A stretch of DNA of 14,188 nt from DYHD01 sp037445375 (GCA_037445375.1 JBBIKS010000062.1:1-14188), one strand, 5' to 3'; positions 1 through 6,935 are shown, counted from the stretch's first letter. The notes: a model not told the origin generated them from the sequence alone. Numbers and translations are program-made.

Positions 1-506
1 TCAAGTAAATTTCCCTCGATATCGCTTATAAAAATAATATCCCTCGATTCATTTAAGAGGAACCTTAAAGCTTCTTCGGATTTCATAAATGTCATGAGAT
101 TTTGAGTCGATTTTGAGATGTCACGAAAGGTCAGGCAGAGCAGCAGCTTATTGTCCCAATCAAATTTGGATGGATAGACCTTAAAAGTGATCTTTTCGGG
201 TGAATTTAATTGAAGGTTAAAGACAAAAAAATCTCTTTTGCCAGCAAATACCCTTATTAATTCCAAAAGCAGTTCTTTCTCATTGAGATGCAGAATATCA
301 ATGATGTTTTTATTCCTGAAGTCTTCAAGATTAATATCGAAAAGGGAAGAAGCCATGATATTTGCTTCAATTATGCTTCCGTTTTTTGAGTCTATCAATA
401 GGCGGGCTTCTCTATCTTTTTCAAAAATACTTTTAAAAAGAACACCTATATTGTCGGAATGTTTATTATTGATAGTTATGTAATCGAAAGGTTGATTATT
501 GTGCAT
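1..506 (-). CDS. PAS-domain sensor protein, N-terminal part (runs off left edge)
   Basis: An open frame on the minus strand starts at the ATG at 506-504 and stays open for 168 codons to the window edge, so the 3' part is outside. Residues from about 33 to 135 read like a PAS domain: a start such as ARLLIDSKNGSIIEAN, a middle with FDINLEDFRNKNIIDIL, and an end with LTFRDISKS. A second PAS begins at about residue 146 (SEEALRFLLNESRDIIFISD). There is no signal peptide or membrane segment in the visible part, so it is probably a cytoplasmic sensor. PAS repeats at the N-terminus usually precede a histidine kinase, GGDEF or sigma54-activator module; which one applies cannot be seen. The ribosome binding site is weak, but a good promoter lies just upstream (536-564). 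The PAS assignment is fairly secure; the output domain is unknown. Confidence 0.75.
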   Translation of the reverse strand, partial: MHNNQPFDYITINNKHSDNIGVLFKSIFEKDREARLLIDSKNGSIIEANIMASSLFDINLEDFRNKNIIDILHLNEKELLLELIRVFAGKRDFFVFNLQLNSPEKITFKVYPSKFDWDNKLLLCLTFRDISKSTQNLMTFMKSEEALRFLLNESRDIIFISDIEGNLL

Positions 507-535
507 TTTTTATATCTTAAAAGGGAGTTTAGTTC

Positions 536-564
536 ATTTTACATACTTAATCATGTATTTTCAA
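536..564 (-). promoter_or_regulatory. Sigma70-like promoter for the PAS sensor gene
   Basis: On the minus strand TTGAAA (564-559) and TAAAAT (541-536) are separated by exactly 17 bases, 30 bases upstream of the ATG at 506. The spacer contains a small dyad, TACAT/ATGTA (540-544 and 553-557), that could be an operator. This is a sequence match only. Confidence 0.55.
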
Positions 565-580
565 TAGATATTTTTTGGCT

Positions 581-614
581 ACTGATGAGACAATTATCTT
601 ATTGACTCATCAGT
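581..614. repeat. Perfect 9-bp inverted repeat (possible operator or hairpin)
   Basis: ACTGATGAG (581-589) and CTCATCAGT (606-614) are perfect inverted copies. After one mismatch the pairing continues inward for three more bases (CAA/TTG). The dyad lies just upstream of the predicted promoter of the PAS gene and 44 bases before a small ORF in the other direction. It could be a regulator site for either, or an RNA hairpin; no T-run follows, so it is not a standard terminator. Confidence 0.5.
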
Positions 615-657
615 GACACAACAAATGCGTTTAATTCTAAAAAAAGGAGGCATAGGC

Positions 658-738
658 ATGGATATCCGAAAAACCTTTGTTCTCAAACACCAACTTAGTG
701 TCATTGTCGGCGTCAGAATTCCGCGGTGCGACGGATGA
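658..738 (+). pseudogene. 26-codon ORF with strong ribosome binding site, probably a truncated gene start
   Basis: ATG at 658 is preceded by AAAAAAAGGAGG with 7 bases of spacing, one of the best ribosome binding sites in the window. The frame runs for only 26 codons (it begins MDIRKTFVLKHQLS) and stops at 736-738. From codon 13 onward it lies inside the inverted-repeat element 695-818. The simplest reading is that a repeat element inserted near the 5' end of a gene and the rest was lost. The alternative is a small or leader peptide. The product is not recognised. Confidence 0.35.
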
Positions 739-818
739 CCGCTTCGTTAAGACGAAAGACGATTTTTCGTCCCTCGTCTGTCGTCTCTCGCCTTTTTTAA
801 CTCTAACACTGACACTAA
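695..818. repeat. MITE-like element with TTAGTGTCA terminal inverted repeats
   Basis: TTAGTGTCA (695-703) and TGACACTAA (810-818) are perfect inverted copies that continue inward as xTGT after one mismatch. The 124-base interior is strikingly rich in GACGA/TCGTC motifs that fold back on themselves (for example GACGAAA near 754 with TTTCGTC near 768) and has no coding potential. The outer TAGTGTC resembles the ends of the AGTGTCTGTTTATAAA family elsewhere in the window. This is a nonautonomous mobile or palindromic intergenic repeat by structure only; no transposase is present. Confidence 0.5.
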
Positions 819-857
819 ATCATGACTGCTGCATAAAAATCTAATTGCATTTTTTGG

Positions 858-986
858 TTGAGCGATTTTTAGATTAAATTCAGTACAACCGAGACGGCTG
901 TCCTGCCGAACAGGTCATAGGATAGCTCCAGTAGGGCAAGCGTCTCGCCTGTCAGAGCAAATGCTTTTAAAGTTAGAATCGCTCAA
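858..986. repeat. Inverted-repeat element bounded by TTGAGCGATT
   Basis: TTGAGCGATT (858-867) and AATCGCTCAA (977-986) are perfect inverted copies enclosing 109 bases. Nested inside are CGAGACG (890-896) with CGTCTCG (941-947), and a short CCTG/CAGG hairpin at 902-914. The element ends 7 bases before the stop codon of the metallopeptidase gene. The boundary motif recurs at 5884-5893 and, with one change, near 9674-9684, so it is a dispersed repeat rather than a local structure. Confidence 0.5.
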
Positions 987-993
987 TTTGGGG

Positions 994-1692
994 TTATATA
1001 TCTAAATTTCTGCCGTTATACTTCAGCCAATTTTGCCTTCTTTTAAAATCTGGCATGATAGTTTTTACCTTATTCCAGAATAATCTTGAATGGTCTCTTT
1101 GTTCTAAATGCACAAGTTCATGCACAACTACATAATCAATTATTTCCAGAGGCGCCATTATCAAACGCCAGCTAAAATTTAGTGTTCCATTTGTTCCACA
1201 TGATCCCCATCTTTTTTGAGCATTAGTTATCCTGATTGAAAAGGGCATATCGCCAGCACGCCTTGAATACCACTCGCAGCGCTCTTTTATCTTCTTTGCC
1301 GCTTCTGATTTATACCACTTTATAAGAACTTCCCTTGCGTAAGGCGCCTTTTCCAGAGATAAAAGAAGATTATCTTTAATCTCTATATCAAACTTAGCAT
1401 TATCCACTATTTTTAACTGATAACTTTTCCCAAGATACAAAAAAGACTCCCTATTTACAAACTCTTTAGCCTTTGGTTTTGGACTGTCCTGCATCTCCTT
1501 GAGTTTTGCTGTAATCCAATCTCTCTTTCTATTAACTAAATTTTTCAAGTATTCAAATGGGGTCTCAATCGGCGCTCGAATAACGAGTTCTGCATCATGT
1601 GTAACTGCAAGGGAGATTGTCTTTCTTTTTGAGCGGATTATTTTGCTTATTTTAATTTCTTCCATAGATATAGCGGATGGGATCATGGTCAT
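994..1692 (-). CDS. YgjP-type (DUF45) zinc metallopeptidase
   Basis: A 232-residue protein of the YgjP/DUF45 family, whose members are cytoplasmic SprT/M48-related metallopeptidases of poorly known substrate. In some genomes they sit beside type I restriction systems, which are not seen here. The diagnostic zinc site is complete: HELVH at residues 191-195, with a third histidine at 201 in the HExxHx5H spacing. The upstream family motif RWGSCG is at 161-166. The N-terminal half (about 15-130) is the usual basic, beta-rich part. Length matches the family (about 230-240). The start is uncertain: ATG at 1692, 1686 and 1665 are all possible and none has a good ribosome binding site. It lies 64 bases downstream of the ACT gene, past a weak terminator-like hairpin, so it is probably not tightly co-expressed with the paaK cluster. 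Confidence 0.88.
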   Translation of the reverse strand: MTMIPSAISMEEIKISKIIRSKRKTISLAVTHDAELVIRAPIETPFEYLKNLVNRKRDWITAKLKEMQDSPKPKAKEFVNRESFLYLGKSYQLKIVDNAKFDIEIKDNLLLSLEKAPYAREVLIKWYKSEAAKKIKERCEWYSRRAGDMPFSIRITNAQKRWGSCGTNGTLNFSWRLIMAPLEIIDYVVVHELVHLEQRDHSRLFWNKVKTIMPDFKRRQNWLKYNGRNLDI

Positions 1693-1715
1693 TTATAGGG
1701 ACTTCTGCAATATTC

Positions 1716-1738
1716 GATAAAAGGTTAAAGACCTAACC
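1716..1738 (-). terminator. Weak terminator-like hairpin after the paaK-ACT cluster
   Basis: On the minus strand GGTTA (1738-1734) pairs with TAACC (1727-1723) around a six-base loop and is followed by TTTTAT. It lies just below the stop codon of the last ACT gene. The stem is short, so termination would be partial at best. Confidence 0.35.
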
Positions 1739-1756
1739 CCCATCTCTTTGCTGAAT

Positions 1757-2188
1757 TTATAATTTAAGCACATCCAGACTTGAAAGCAATATAATCCCTC
1801 TCTCGCTTAAAGCCTTTATGCCTGCGGCAGGGTCTTCTATTTTCAATACTACAACTGCTTTTTCACCGCTCTTTTGAACAAAAGCATAGACATACTCAAC
1901 ATTTATCTCCGCATTATTAAGAATACTCAAAATACTTGCAAGCCCACCTGGTCTGTCAGGTACTCCTACGGCGATAACTTCAGTTTCTCTGACTGAGAAA
2001 TTGCTTGTTTCAAGAACCTCTTTTGCTCTTTCTGGCTCTGGAACAATTAGACGCAGGATGCCAAATTCTGATGTGTCGGCTATTGATAGGGCTCGTATAT
2101 TTATGCCTGCCTTTGCAAGAGCCTCAGTAGCCTCAAGCAGTCTGCCCTTTTTGTTTTCAAGGAAAACCGAAATTTGCTTTATTTTCAT
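1757..2188 (-). CDS. Tandem ACT-domain protein (second copy), partner of PaaK
   Basis: A 143-residue protein made of two ACT domains: residues 2 to about 66 (with FLENKKGRLLEATEALAKAG) and about 70-140 (with VPDRPGGLASILSILNNA). ACT domains are small folds that bind amino acids and control enzymes or act as stand-alone sensors. Genes of this type are common next to phenylacetate-CoA ligases, where they may sense aromatic amino acids; that role is inferred. The start chosen is the ATG at 2188-2186, because AGGAGG sits 6 bases upstream; a longer frame to 2269 would overlap the ligase gene by 71 bases. The start is 10 bases below the stop of paaK (2199), so translation is probably coupled. It is exactly the same length as the other ACT protein here (3494-3925), which supports descent by duplication. 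Confidence 0.85.
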   Translation of the reverse strand: MKIKQISVFLENKKGRLLEATEALAKAGINIRALSIADTSEFGILRLIVPEPERAKEVLETSNFSVRETEVIAVGVPDRPGGLASILSILNNAEINVEYVYAFVQKSGEKAVVVLKIEDPAAGIKALSERGIILLSSLDVLKL

Positions 2189-2198
2189 TTTCCGCCTC

Positions 2199-3497
2199 CT
2201 ATAGTTCTCTCTTATCGAAGACCCTTTTAGCCTTTCCTTCGCTGCGTGGAAGGGTCTTAGGTTCAACAAGGGTTGCCTTAACCCTTAAGCCTATAGATTT
2301 CTCTATGTGACTCTCAATCTTCTTTTTCATTGTCTCGATATGCCTTATCTCATCCGAAAAAATCTCTTTTGATGTCTCTACCTGAACTTCCAACTCATCA
2401 AGGTGATGAGGGCGGGTTACAATAATCTGATAATGAGGCTCTATGCCTTTTATCTCAAGAAGTGCCTTTTCAATCTGTGAAGGAAAGATCAAGACACCCC
2501 TGATTTTTAGCATATCATCGCTTCTGCCCGTAATTCTCTCTATCTTAACAAGAGTCCTGCCGCACTTGCAGACCCCTCTTTTTAAAAATGTAATATCCCT
2601 TGTGCGAAAACGAATCATCGGCATACCGTCGCGAGTAAGAGATGTTAAGACAAGCTCACCTTTTTCACCCTCTGGCAACGGCTCAAGTGTATCTGTGGAC
2701 ACTATTTCGGGGTAAAAATGGTCTTCGGAAATATGCAGTCCGCTTTTATCTTCACATTCCTGAGCAACACCGGGACCGATTAGCTCTGTTAAGCCATAAA
2801 TATTGAGGGCAACGAGATTGAATTTGCTCTCAATGGCGTCTCTCATCTTTTCCGTCCATACTTCTGCCCCAAAACACCCCGCCTTCAATTTTATATCTTT
2901 GCTGGTTATTCCTTGTTCCACAGCCACTTCAGCCAGATGCAGGGCATAGGAAGGCGTGCAAGTTAGGATAGTGGAACCGAAATCGAGCATTATCTCAAGC
3001 TGACGCTTTGTATTGCCGGCTGAGATGGGCACGACCGTTGCACCAATTCTTTGTGCCCCATAATGGACGCCTATGCCGCCTGTAAACATGCCGTATCCAT
3101 ACCCATTTTGAATAATATCGTCCTTTGTAGCTCCAACCATTGTGAGAGCTCGTGCCATCACTTCTCCCCAAACCTGAATATCCTTTAAGGTATATCCGGC
3201 TACAACGGGCTTGCCAGTAGTGCCGGAGGATGTATGAATCTCAACAATCTCATGGAAAGGAACGGCAAACATCCCAAAAGGATACCCTTCCCTCAAATCA
3301 GCCTTAGCTGTGAATGGAAGCTTACTTATATCTTTCAAAGTCTTGATATCCTCAGGCTTTACCTTGAGTTCATCAAACCGCTTTTTGTAGTAGGGCACAT
3401 TCTCATAAGTCTTCTTAACTACTGTTTTTAATCTTTCAAGTTGGAGACTTTCCCTTTCTTCAAAAGCCATACATTCAGCTTCTTTATTCCAGATCAT
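2199..3497 (-). CDS. paaK: Phenylacetate-CoA ligase (second copy)
   Basis: A 432-residue adenylate-forming enzyme of the PaaK family: arylacetate + ATP + CoA gives arylacetyl-CoA + AMP + PPi, in the cytoplasm. Visible motifs in order are the phosphate-binding SSGTTGKP (90-97), YGLTE (234-238), a GPGVAQEC segment, CKCGRT (cysteines 310 and 312), the hinge GRSDDMLKIRG (324-334), and the C-terminal EGKAKR (420-425) with the catalytic-type lysine. Length is normal for the family. The ATG at 3497 overlaps the TGA of the upstream ACT gene by four bases (ATGA), and AGGAGG lies 6 bases upstream inside that gene. It is clearly homologous to the product of 3938-5230, but well diverged. The substrate could be phenylacetate, indoleacetate, hydroxyphenylacetate or another aryl acid; the sequence does not decide. 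Confidence 0.93.
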   Translation of the reverse strand: MIWNKEAECMAFEERESLQLERLKTVVKKTYENVPYYKKRFDELKVKPEDIKTLKDISKLPFTAKADLREGYPFGMFAVPFHEIVEIHTSSGTTGKPVVAGYTLKDIQVWGEVMARALTMVGATKDDIIQNGYGYGMFTGGIGVHYGAQRIGATVVPISAGNTKRQLEIMLDFGSTILTCTPSYALHLAEVAVEQGITSKDIKLKAGCFGAEVWTEKMRDAIESKFNLVALNIYGLTELIGPGVAQECEDKSGLHISEDHFYPEIVSTDTLEPLPEGEKGELVLTSLTRDGMPMIRFRTRDITFLKRGVCKCGRTLVKIERITGRSDDMLKIRGVLIFPSQIEKALLEIKGIEPHYQIIVTRPHHLDELEVQVETSKEIFSDEIRHIETMKKKIESHIEKSIGLRVKATLVEPKTLPRSEGKAKRVFDKREL

Positions 3498-3925
3498 TTT
3501 CCCTCCTCACCTTCATCATAGAGCTTAAGATTTTCTTTTTCTAAAAGCCTTTTTGCCCTCTCTATATCTTTTACCTGCACTATAAAATAAGCCTGTTTTC
3601 TAGTTTCCTCTACAAATACATAGGCATTTTCCATATTAATTTCATTCCTTAAAAGTACTTGCGCAATCTCATGTATTTGTCCGGGTCTATCCTTCATCGC
3701 AATAGCAAGAACCTCATTAAGAGATACCGTAAACCCGCTCTCTTTTAATTTTTTATAAGCCAGTTCCATCTTGTCCACAATAAACTTGATTATCCCAAAA
3801 CCATTAGTGCTTGCAATAGAAATTGCGAGTATATTGATACCTTCTTTTGCAAGCATCCCTGTTATTTTCTCGATCTTGCCAGGTTTGTTCTCAGCAAAAA
3901 CCGATATCTCTTTAATTGCTGCCAT
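3494..3925 (-). CDS. Tandem ACT-domain protein (first copy)
   Basis: A 143-residue protein with two ACT domains: about residues 3-67 (FAENKPGKIEKITGMLAKEG) and about 72-135 (MKDRPGQIHEIAQVLLRNE). The DRPGxxxxI pattern in the second domain is typical of the ligand-facing loop and helix. The product is a likely cytoplasmic amino-acid sensor; no catalytic domain is fused. The ATG at 3925 is preceded by AAGGAG with 6 bases of spacing, and by a 12-base gap from the upstream paaK; its stop overlaps the next paaK by four bases. This packing implies one mRNA and near-equal expression with both ligases. It is similar in length and layout to the protein at 1757-2188, with clearly different sequence, so the two may respond to different amino acids (inference). 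Confidence 0.85.
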   Translation of the reverse strand: MAAIKEISVFAENKPGKIEKITGMLAKEGINILAISIASTNGFGIIKFIVDKMELAYKKLKESGFTVSLNEVLAIAMKDRPGQIHEIAQVLLRNEINMENAYVFVEETRKQAYFIVQVKDIERAKRLLEKENLKLYDEGEEGK

Positions 3926-3937
3926 ATAAGCTCCTTT

Positions 3938-5230
3938 CTATAAAGTCCTTCTGTCAATAACTCTTTGAGCCTTGCCCTCACTAACCGGCAAGGTGCTAGG
4001 CTCCAAAAGCTCAACCTTTGGAGTCACAAGTATTTCTGACTTCAGTTTTTCAGTTATCTTTGCTTTCAAAGCAAGTAAATGCTCAATATTCCCATCAAAG
4101 AAGTCTTGCTCTATCTCAACCTTGACGGTCATTTTATCATAAGCCTCAAGATGTATCTGGTAATTTTGTGCAACACCTTTAATACCCATTAATACCCTCT
4201 CAATCTGCTGTGGAAAGATATTTACACCTCTTACTATAAACATATCATCCACCCTTCCGATAATCCTCGAAATCCTTCTATGTGTTCTTCCGCAAGGGCA
4301 TATTCCTTGAATGATCTTAACTATATCCTTTGTCCGATACCTCAAAAAAGGCATACCTTCCCTGCAAAGGGTTGTAAGGACGAGTTCGCCTTGCTGCCCT
4401 TCAGGCATTGGTTCTCCTGTCTCCGGGTCGAGAATCTCGACAATGAAATTATCTTCCCAGATATGCATACCATTCTTTTCTGTACACTCAAAGGCTACCC
4501 CGGGACCATTCATCTCGGATAATCCATATGAGTTATAGACATCAATTCCAAGCATGCTCTCAAGCTTCTTTCTTGTCTCCTCTGAATAAGGTTCGGCTCC
4601 CATATACGCCCTCTTCAGAGATAAATCCCTCTGAGGAACAATTCCTTTTGATTCCATTACCTCAGCAAGATAAAGCGCATAGCTTGGGGTCAGGTGGAGG
4701 CTTGTAGAGCCAAAGTCTTGCATAATGGAAATTTGCCGCTCTGTATTGCCTGGTCCAGCAGGAATTACTAATATGCCGATCTTTTCAGCCCCGTAGTGCA
4801 TAACCAATGCCCCGGTAAATAAGCCGTAAGTCATCATGTTTTGAAGAACATCATCGCTTCTAATTCCCGTCATAACCAGACAACGGGCTATAAGCTCGGC
4901 GGATTGATTCACATCATTTTTTGAAAAAAATATTGCCTTTGGCTTCCCTGTGGTTCCGCTTGATGTATGAAGACGCACAACCCCTGCCTTTGGCACTGCC
5001 AATAGACCATAAGGATAGTTCTGCCGCAAATCATCCCTTGTAGTAAAAGGAATCCTCTTAATATCCGATATCGCTTTGATATCTTGAGGCTTGAGATCAA
5101 TTTCTGTGAATTTATCGTGGTAAAACGGAACATTCTGATATACACGACTAACCGTCTTTTGGAGTCTTTCTAACTGAATTTTTTCAAGGTTATTACTATC
5201 AATCGTTTCTATATCTTCCTGCCAGTACAT
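3938..5230 (-). CDS. paaK: Phenylacetate-CoA ligase (first copy, first gene of the cluster)
   Basis: A PaaK-family arylacetate-CoA ligase of 430 residues from the chosen start. Motifs are SSGTTGKP (90-97), YGLSE (235-239) followed by MNGPGVAFEC, CPCGR (311-315), GRVDDMFIVRG (325-335) and a C-terminal SEGKAQR. All align position for position with the ligase at 2199-3497. The frame extends to a TTG at 5245, but the ribosome binding site AAGGAG (5241-5236) would then lie inside the gene. The ATG at 5230 gives 5 bases of spacing and is preferred; the ATG at 5233 is too close. It heads the cluster paaK-ACT-paaK-ACT. With IorB it fits anaerobic breakdown of aromatic amino acids, either activating arylacetates or running in reverse to release them from arylacetyl-CoA; direction is not shown by the sequence. 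Confidence 0.93.
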   Translation of the reverse strand: MYWQEDIETIDSNNLEKIQLERLQKTVSRVYQNVPFYHDKFTEIDLKPQDIKAISDIKRIPFTTRDDLRQNYPYGLLAVPKAGVVRLHTSSGTTGKPKAIFFSKNDVNQSAELIARCLVMTGIRSDDVLQNMMTYGLFTGALVMHYGAEKIGILVIPAGPGNTERQISIMQDFGSTSLHLTPSYALYLAEVMESKGIVPQRDLSLKRAYMGAEPYSEETRKKLESMLGIDVYNSYGLSEMNGPGVAFECTEKNGMHIWEDNFIVEILDPETGEPMPEGQQGELVLTTLCREGMPFLRYRTKDIVKIIQGICPCGRTHRRISRIIGRVDDMFIVRGVNIFPQQIERVLMGIKGVAQNYQIHLEAYDKMTVKVEIEQDFFDGNIEHLLALKAKITEKLKSEILVTPKVELLEPSTLPVSEGKAQRVIDRRTL

Positions 5231-5315
5231 CATATCTCCTTCCAAATATGTTTTTAATAGTTGAATATCAAATAATTACTAAGCCCTAACTTAACAAAGC
5301 CTCATAAAACACTCT

Positions 5316-5394
5316 CCCCTTCATCTCCTCCGGTTAAGGGAGGGGAACATAATATAACCCTCCCCCCTTGCGGGAGAGGGCAAGGGTGAAGGGG
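5316..5394. repeat. Palindromic G/C-run intergenic repeat
   Basis: CCCCTTCA (5316-5323) and TGAAGGGG (5387-5394) are perfect inverted copies; the interior has further pairing blocks of CCCTCCC/GGGAGGG type. Similar pyrimidine/purine palindromes occur at 8521-8586, 7577-7612 and 13191-13257. It lies upstream of the paaK cluster start, so it may be part of its untranslated leader. Confidence 0.55.
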
Positions 5395-5402
5395 CATTAT
5401 TA

Positions 5403-5535
5403 AGTGTCTGTTTATAAACTGCCTGCAACTCTTTTCTGTCATTTCGAGCAGAGGGAGAAATCTTGAAAATTAAAGATTTCTCCCTTCGGTTGGAATGACA
5501 ACAGCACGGATTTATCCACTTTATAAACAAACTTT
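5403..5535. repeat. Short inverted-repeat element enclosing a TGTCATTTCG palindrome
   Basis: The left end AGTGTCTGTTTATAAA (5403-5418) and the right end TTTATAAACAAACTTT (5520-5535) are imperfect inverted copies (13 of 16 match). The 101 bases between hold a long hairpin repeat (5437-5500). It shares its ends with the elements at 7553-7630, 8521-8615 (one end) and 13161-13282. It has no coding capacity; a MITE-like origin is inferred. Confidence 0.55.
5437..5500. repeat. Long hairpin repeat, TGTCATT...AATGACA type
   Basis: The two arms pair over nearly their full length: TGTCATT at 5437-5443 with AATGACA at 5494-5500, then GGGAGAAATCTT (5453-5464) with AAGATTTCTCCC (5473-5484, one base of slack near the loop). 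Dispersed repeats with this wording are common between genes in many bacteria. A second copy is at 5706-5785 and a decayed one at about 6588-6680. Confidence 0.7.
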
Positions 5536-5571
5536 ATTTATATATCCCTTAGTAACAATATGAGATTAACA

Positions 5572-5592
5572 AGGCAAAGATTAACTTTGCCT
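5572..5592. repeat. Perfect 8-bp hairpin
   Basis: AGGCAAAG (5572-5579) and CTTTGCCT (5585-5592) flank a five-base loop. On the plus strand a run of eight T begins ten bases later, too far for a textbook terminator; on the minus strand no T-run follows. The role is unclear. Confidence 0.5.
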
Positions 5593-5638
5593 AAGTTGAG
5601 TTATTTTTTTTGGGTATATTGACAGAGCATTCCACTGG

Positions 5639-5658
5639 ATTCCTGCTTTCGCAGGAAT
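5639..5658. repeat. ATTCCTGC hairpin repeat
   Basis: ATTCCTGC (5639-5646), loop TTTC, then GCAGGAAT (5651-5658): a perfect 8-bp stem within the sequence CTGGATTCCTGCTTTC. This is a widespread type of dispersed intergenic palindrome. A degenerate relative in the opposite sense lies at 5834-5851. Confidence 0.6.
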
Positions 5659-5705
5659 GACATTATACTGAAAAATAGACATAGACCTGCAACCCCCTTG
5701 GCATA

Positions 5706-5785
5706 CTGTCATTTCGAACACCAGAAGGGCTTGAGAAATCTTTCTCGGGAAGCAGCAAGATTCCTCTCTCTGCTCGGAATGACAG
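5706..5785. repeat. Second TGTCATTTCG hairpin repeat copy
   Basis: CTGTCATT (5706-5713) pairs with AATGACAG (5778-5785), and GAGAAATCTT (5732-5741) with AAGATTCCTC (5758-5767) imperfectly. It belongs to the same family as 5437-5500 but is more diverged in the middle. Confidence 0.6.
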
Positions 5786-5833
5786 TTTACTATCTCTATT
5801 TTTCGGATTATAACTCAGCAGGGGATCCCATCA

Positions 5834-5851
5834 TTCCCGTGAAAATGGGAA
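5834..5851. repeat. Degenerate hairpin repeat
   Basis: TTCCC (5834-5838) and GGGAA (5847-5851) with an eight-base loop, in a context resembling the hairpin at 5639-5658. With its neighbours it makes 5246-5894 almost entirely repeat-derived; I see no gene in that stretch. Confidence 0.4.
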
Positions 5852-5894
5852 ACCAGAGTCTTTTTATGAACAATTAGACAAAGAATCGCTCAAT

Positions 5895-6488
5895 TTAACT
5901 TTTACCGCCTGCAGCAATTTTTCTTCCCTCATCAAACGCTTTCAAATTAAGCTCGATAGTTTTCGGAGGAACCATCTCTCTTATGGCAGCCTGCCATTTT
6001 TCCAAAGGCAAGTCAAGGAAGGACGAAAGCGCACCAATAAGGATAATATTTTCGACTTTGCTACTGCCTATTTTTCTTGCAAGCTCTGGGGTGTCTACCT
6101 CAATTACATCGAGGTTCGCTGCCTCCATATCCTGCTTTACATTTTCAGGATACGGGCAATTCTCATTAACGGTCACAGGCGGCGTTCTTTTTTTATTCAT
6201 TATAACCTTACCCCCCGGCTTTACAAAATGGGCGTAACGCAACCCTTCCAATTCCTCTGTAGCAACAAAATAATCAGCTTTGCCTTTAGGTATAAGAGGC
6301 GAATTGACAGTCTTGCCATAACGAACATGGCTTATAACACTGCCGCCCCTCTGAGCCATCCCGTGAAGTTCGCTGTCTTTTACATCATAGCCGCTATCAA
6401 AAGCCGTTTGAGCAAGTATAGCACTCGCTAAAATCACCCCTTGCCCACCTACCCCTGCAAAAAGAATGTTAACAACCTCTTTTTTCAT
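5895..6488 (-). CDS. iorB: Indolepyruvate:ferredoxin oxidoreductase, beta subunit
   Basis: A 197-residue protein of the pyruvate ferredoxin oxidoreductase gamma-domain family, matching IorB in length and wording: GVGGQGVILAS at residues 12-22 and HGMAQRGGSV at 42-51. With IorA (thiamine-diphosphate and ferredoxin domains) it oxidatively decarboxylates indolepyruvate and other arylpyruvates to arylacetyl-CoA, reducing ferredoxin in the cytoplasm. The ATG at 6488 has AAGGAG 6 bases upstream. Downstream, 650 bases of repeats separate it from the paaK cluster. The odd point is that iorA normally lies directly upstream of iorB, yet nothing resembling it is present between 6489 and the window's next gene. 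The two genes may be split, or iorA may have been displaced by repeat-mediated rearrangement. The family call is strong; the exact keto-acid substrate is inferred. Confidence 0.9.
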   Translation of the reverse strand: MKKEVVNILFAGVGGQGVILASAILAQTAFDSGYDVKDSELHGMAQRGGSVISHVRYGKTVNSPLIPKGKADYFVATEELEGLRYAHFVKPGGKVIMNKKRTPPVTVNENCPYPENVKQDMEAANLDVIEVDTPELARKIGSSKVENIILIGALSSFLDLPLEKWQAAIREMVPPKTIELNLKAFDEGRKIAAGGKS

Positions 6489-6510
6489 TTTTTCTCCTTG
6501 ATCTAATTAT

Positions 6511-6526
6511 AGTGTCTGTTTATAAA
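6511..6526. repeat. Solitary AGTGTCTGTTTATAAA repeat end
   Basis: Identical over all 16 bases to the left end of the element at 5403. It lies 22 bases upstream of the iorB start, and no clear partner in inverted orientation is visible nearby, so it is probably a relic of an element. Confidence 0.5.
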
Positions 6527-6935
6527 GTCTATAAATCCATGCTGTTTTCATTTAGACCGTATTGAGGCACTTACAAAAGTCTTTGGATTATCATTTCGCC
6601 GTTTATTAAAATGGGCGAGAAATCTTATAAATTATTGATATTAAAAGAGTCCTGATATTCGTTAGGAATAACAAAAGCACTTTTTTCGATATTTTGGCAA
6701 AAGCCTCTATTGTCAAAACTTATAAAAAAATAGAAGCATGGCAAATAAAGCAAATGCCAAATTAAACGATTTCATGGTTAAATGCTTCCCAAGCTATTAT
6801 TAGCCACGAACTTATAGCTGTGCATTATAGCATGAAAATACCTTCAAAAGTCTATTATTGCCTGAATCCCCAGCCGGATTCAGGCTGTTAGATAACTTTT
6901 TTAACTTAACCACATTTATAACGTAATAAAACCAA
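6527..6935. other. Gene-free stretch with decayed repeats
   Basis: I see no credible gene here. A decayed copy of the TGTCATTTCG repeat can be followed from about 6588 (ATCATTTCGCC) through GAGAAATCTTAT (6630-6641) to GGAATAACA near 6666. GAAGCAT (6733-6739) and ATGCTTC (6781-6787) form an inverted pair enclosing GGCA/TGCC. The stretch ends with the hairpin at 6860-6885. No iorA remnant was recognised. Confidence 0.5.
6860..6885. repeat. Perfect 10-bp hairpin
   Basis: GCCTGAATCC (6860-6869) and GGATTCAGGC (6876-6885) with a six-base loop. TTTTTT follows on the plus strand only after 11 bases, so terminator function is doubtful. It may be a dispersed palindrome or a structured RNA. Confidence 0.55.

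Noticed and set aside
1499..1720. 73-codon plus-strand ORF
   Set aside because: It lies opposite the metallopeptidase gene, whose HExxH zinc motif and length are secure; the plus-strand frame has no recognisable domain.
5321..5530. 69-codon minus-strand ORF
   Set aside because: It lies entirely inside palindromic intergenic repeats; the encoded PLPSPARGEG string is a typical artefact of such repeats.
5572..5611. Rho-independent terminator from the AGGCAAAG hairpin and following T-run
   Set aside because: The T-run begins ten bases after the stem, and on the plus strand there is no gene to terminate.
5437..5785. CRISPR array suggested by repeated TGTCATTTCG units
   Set aside because: The copies are only two or three, are unevenly spaced, diverge in the middle and are self-complementary hairpins; no cas gene is nearby.
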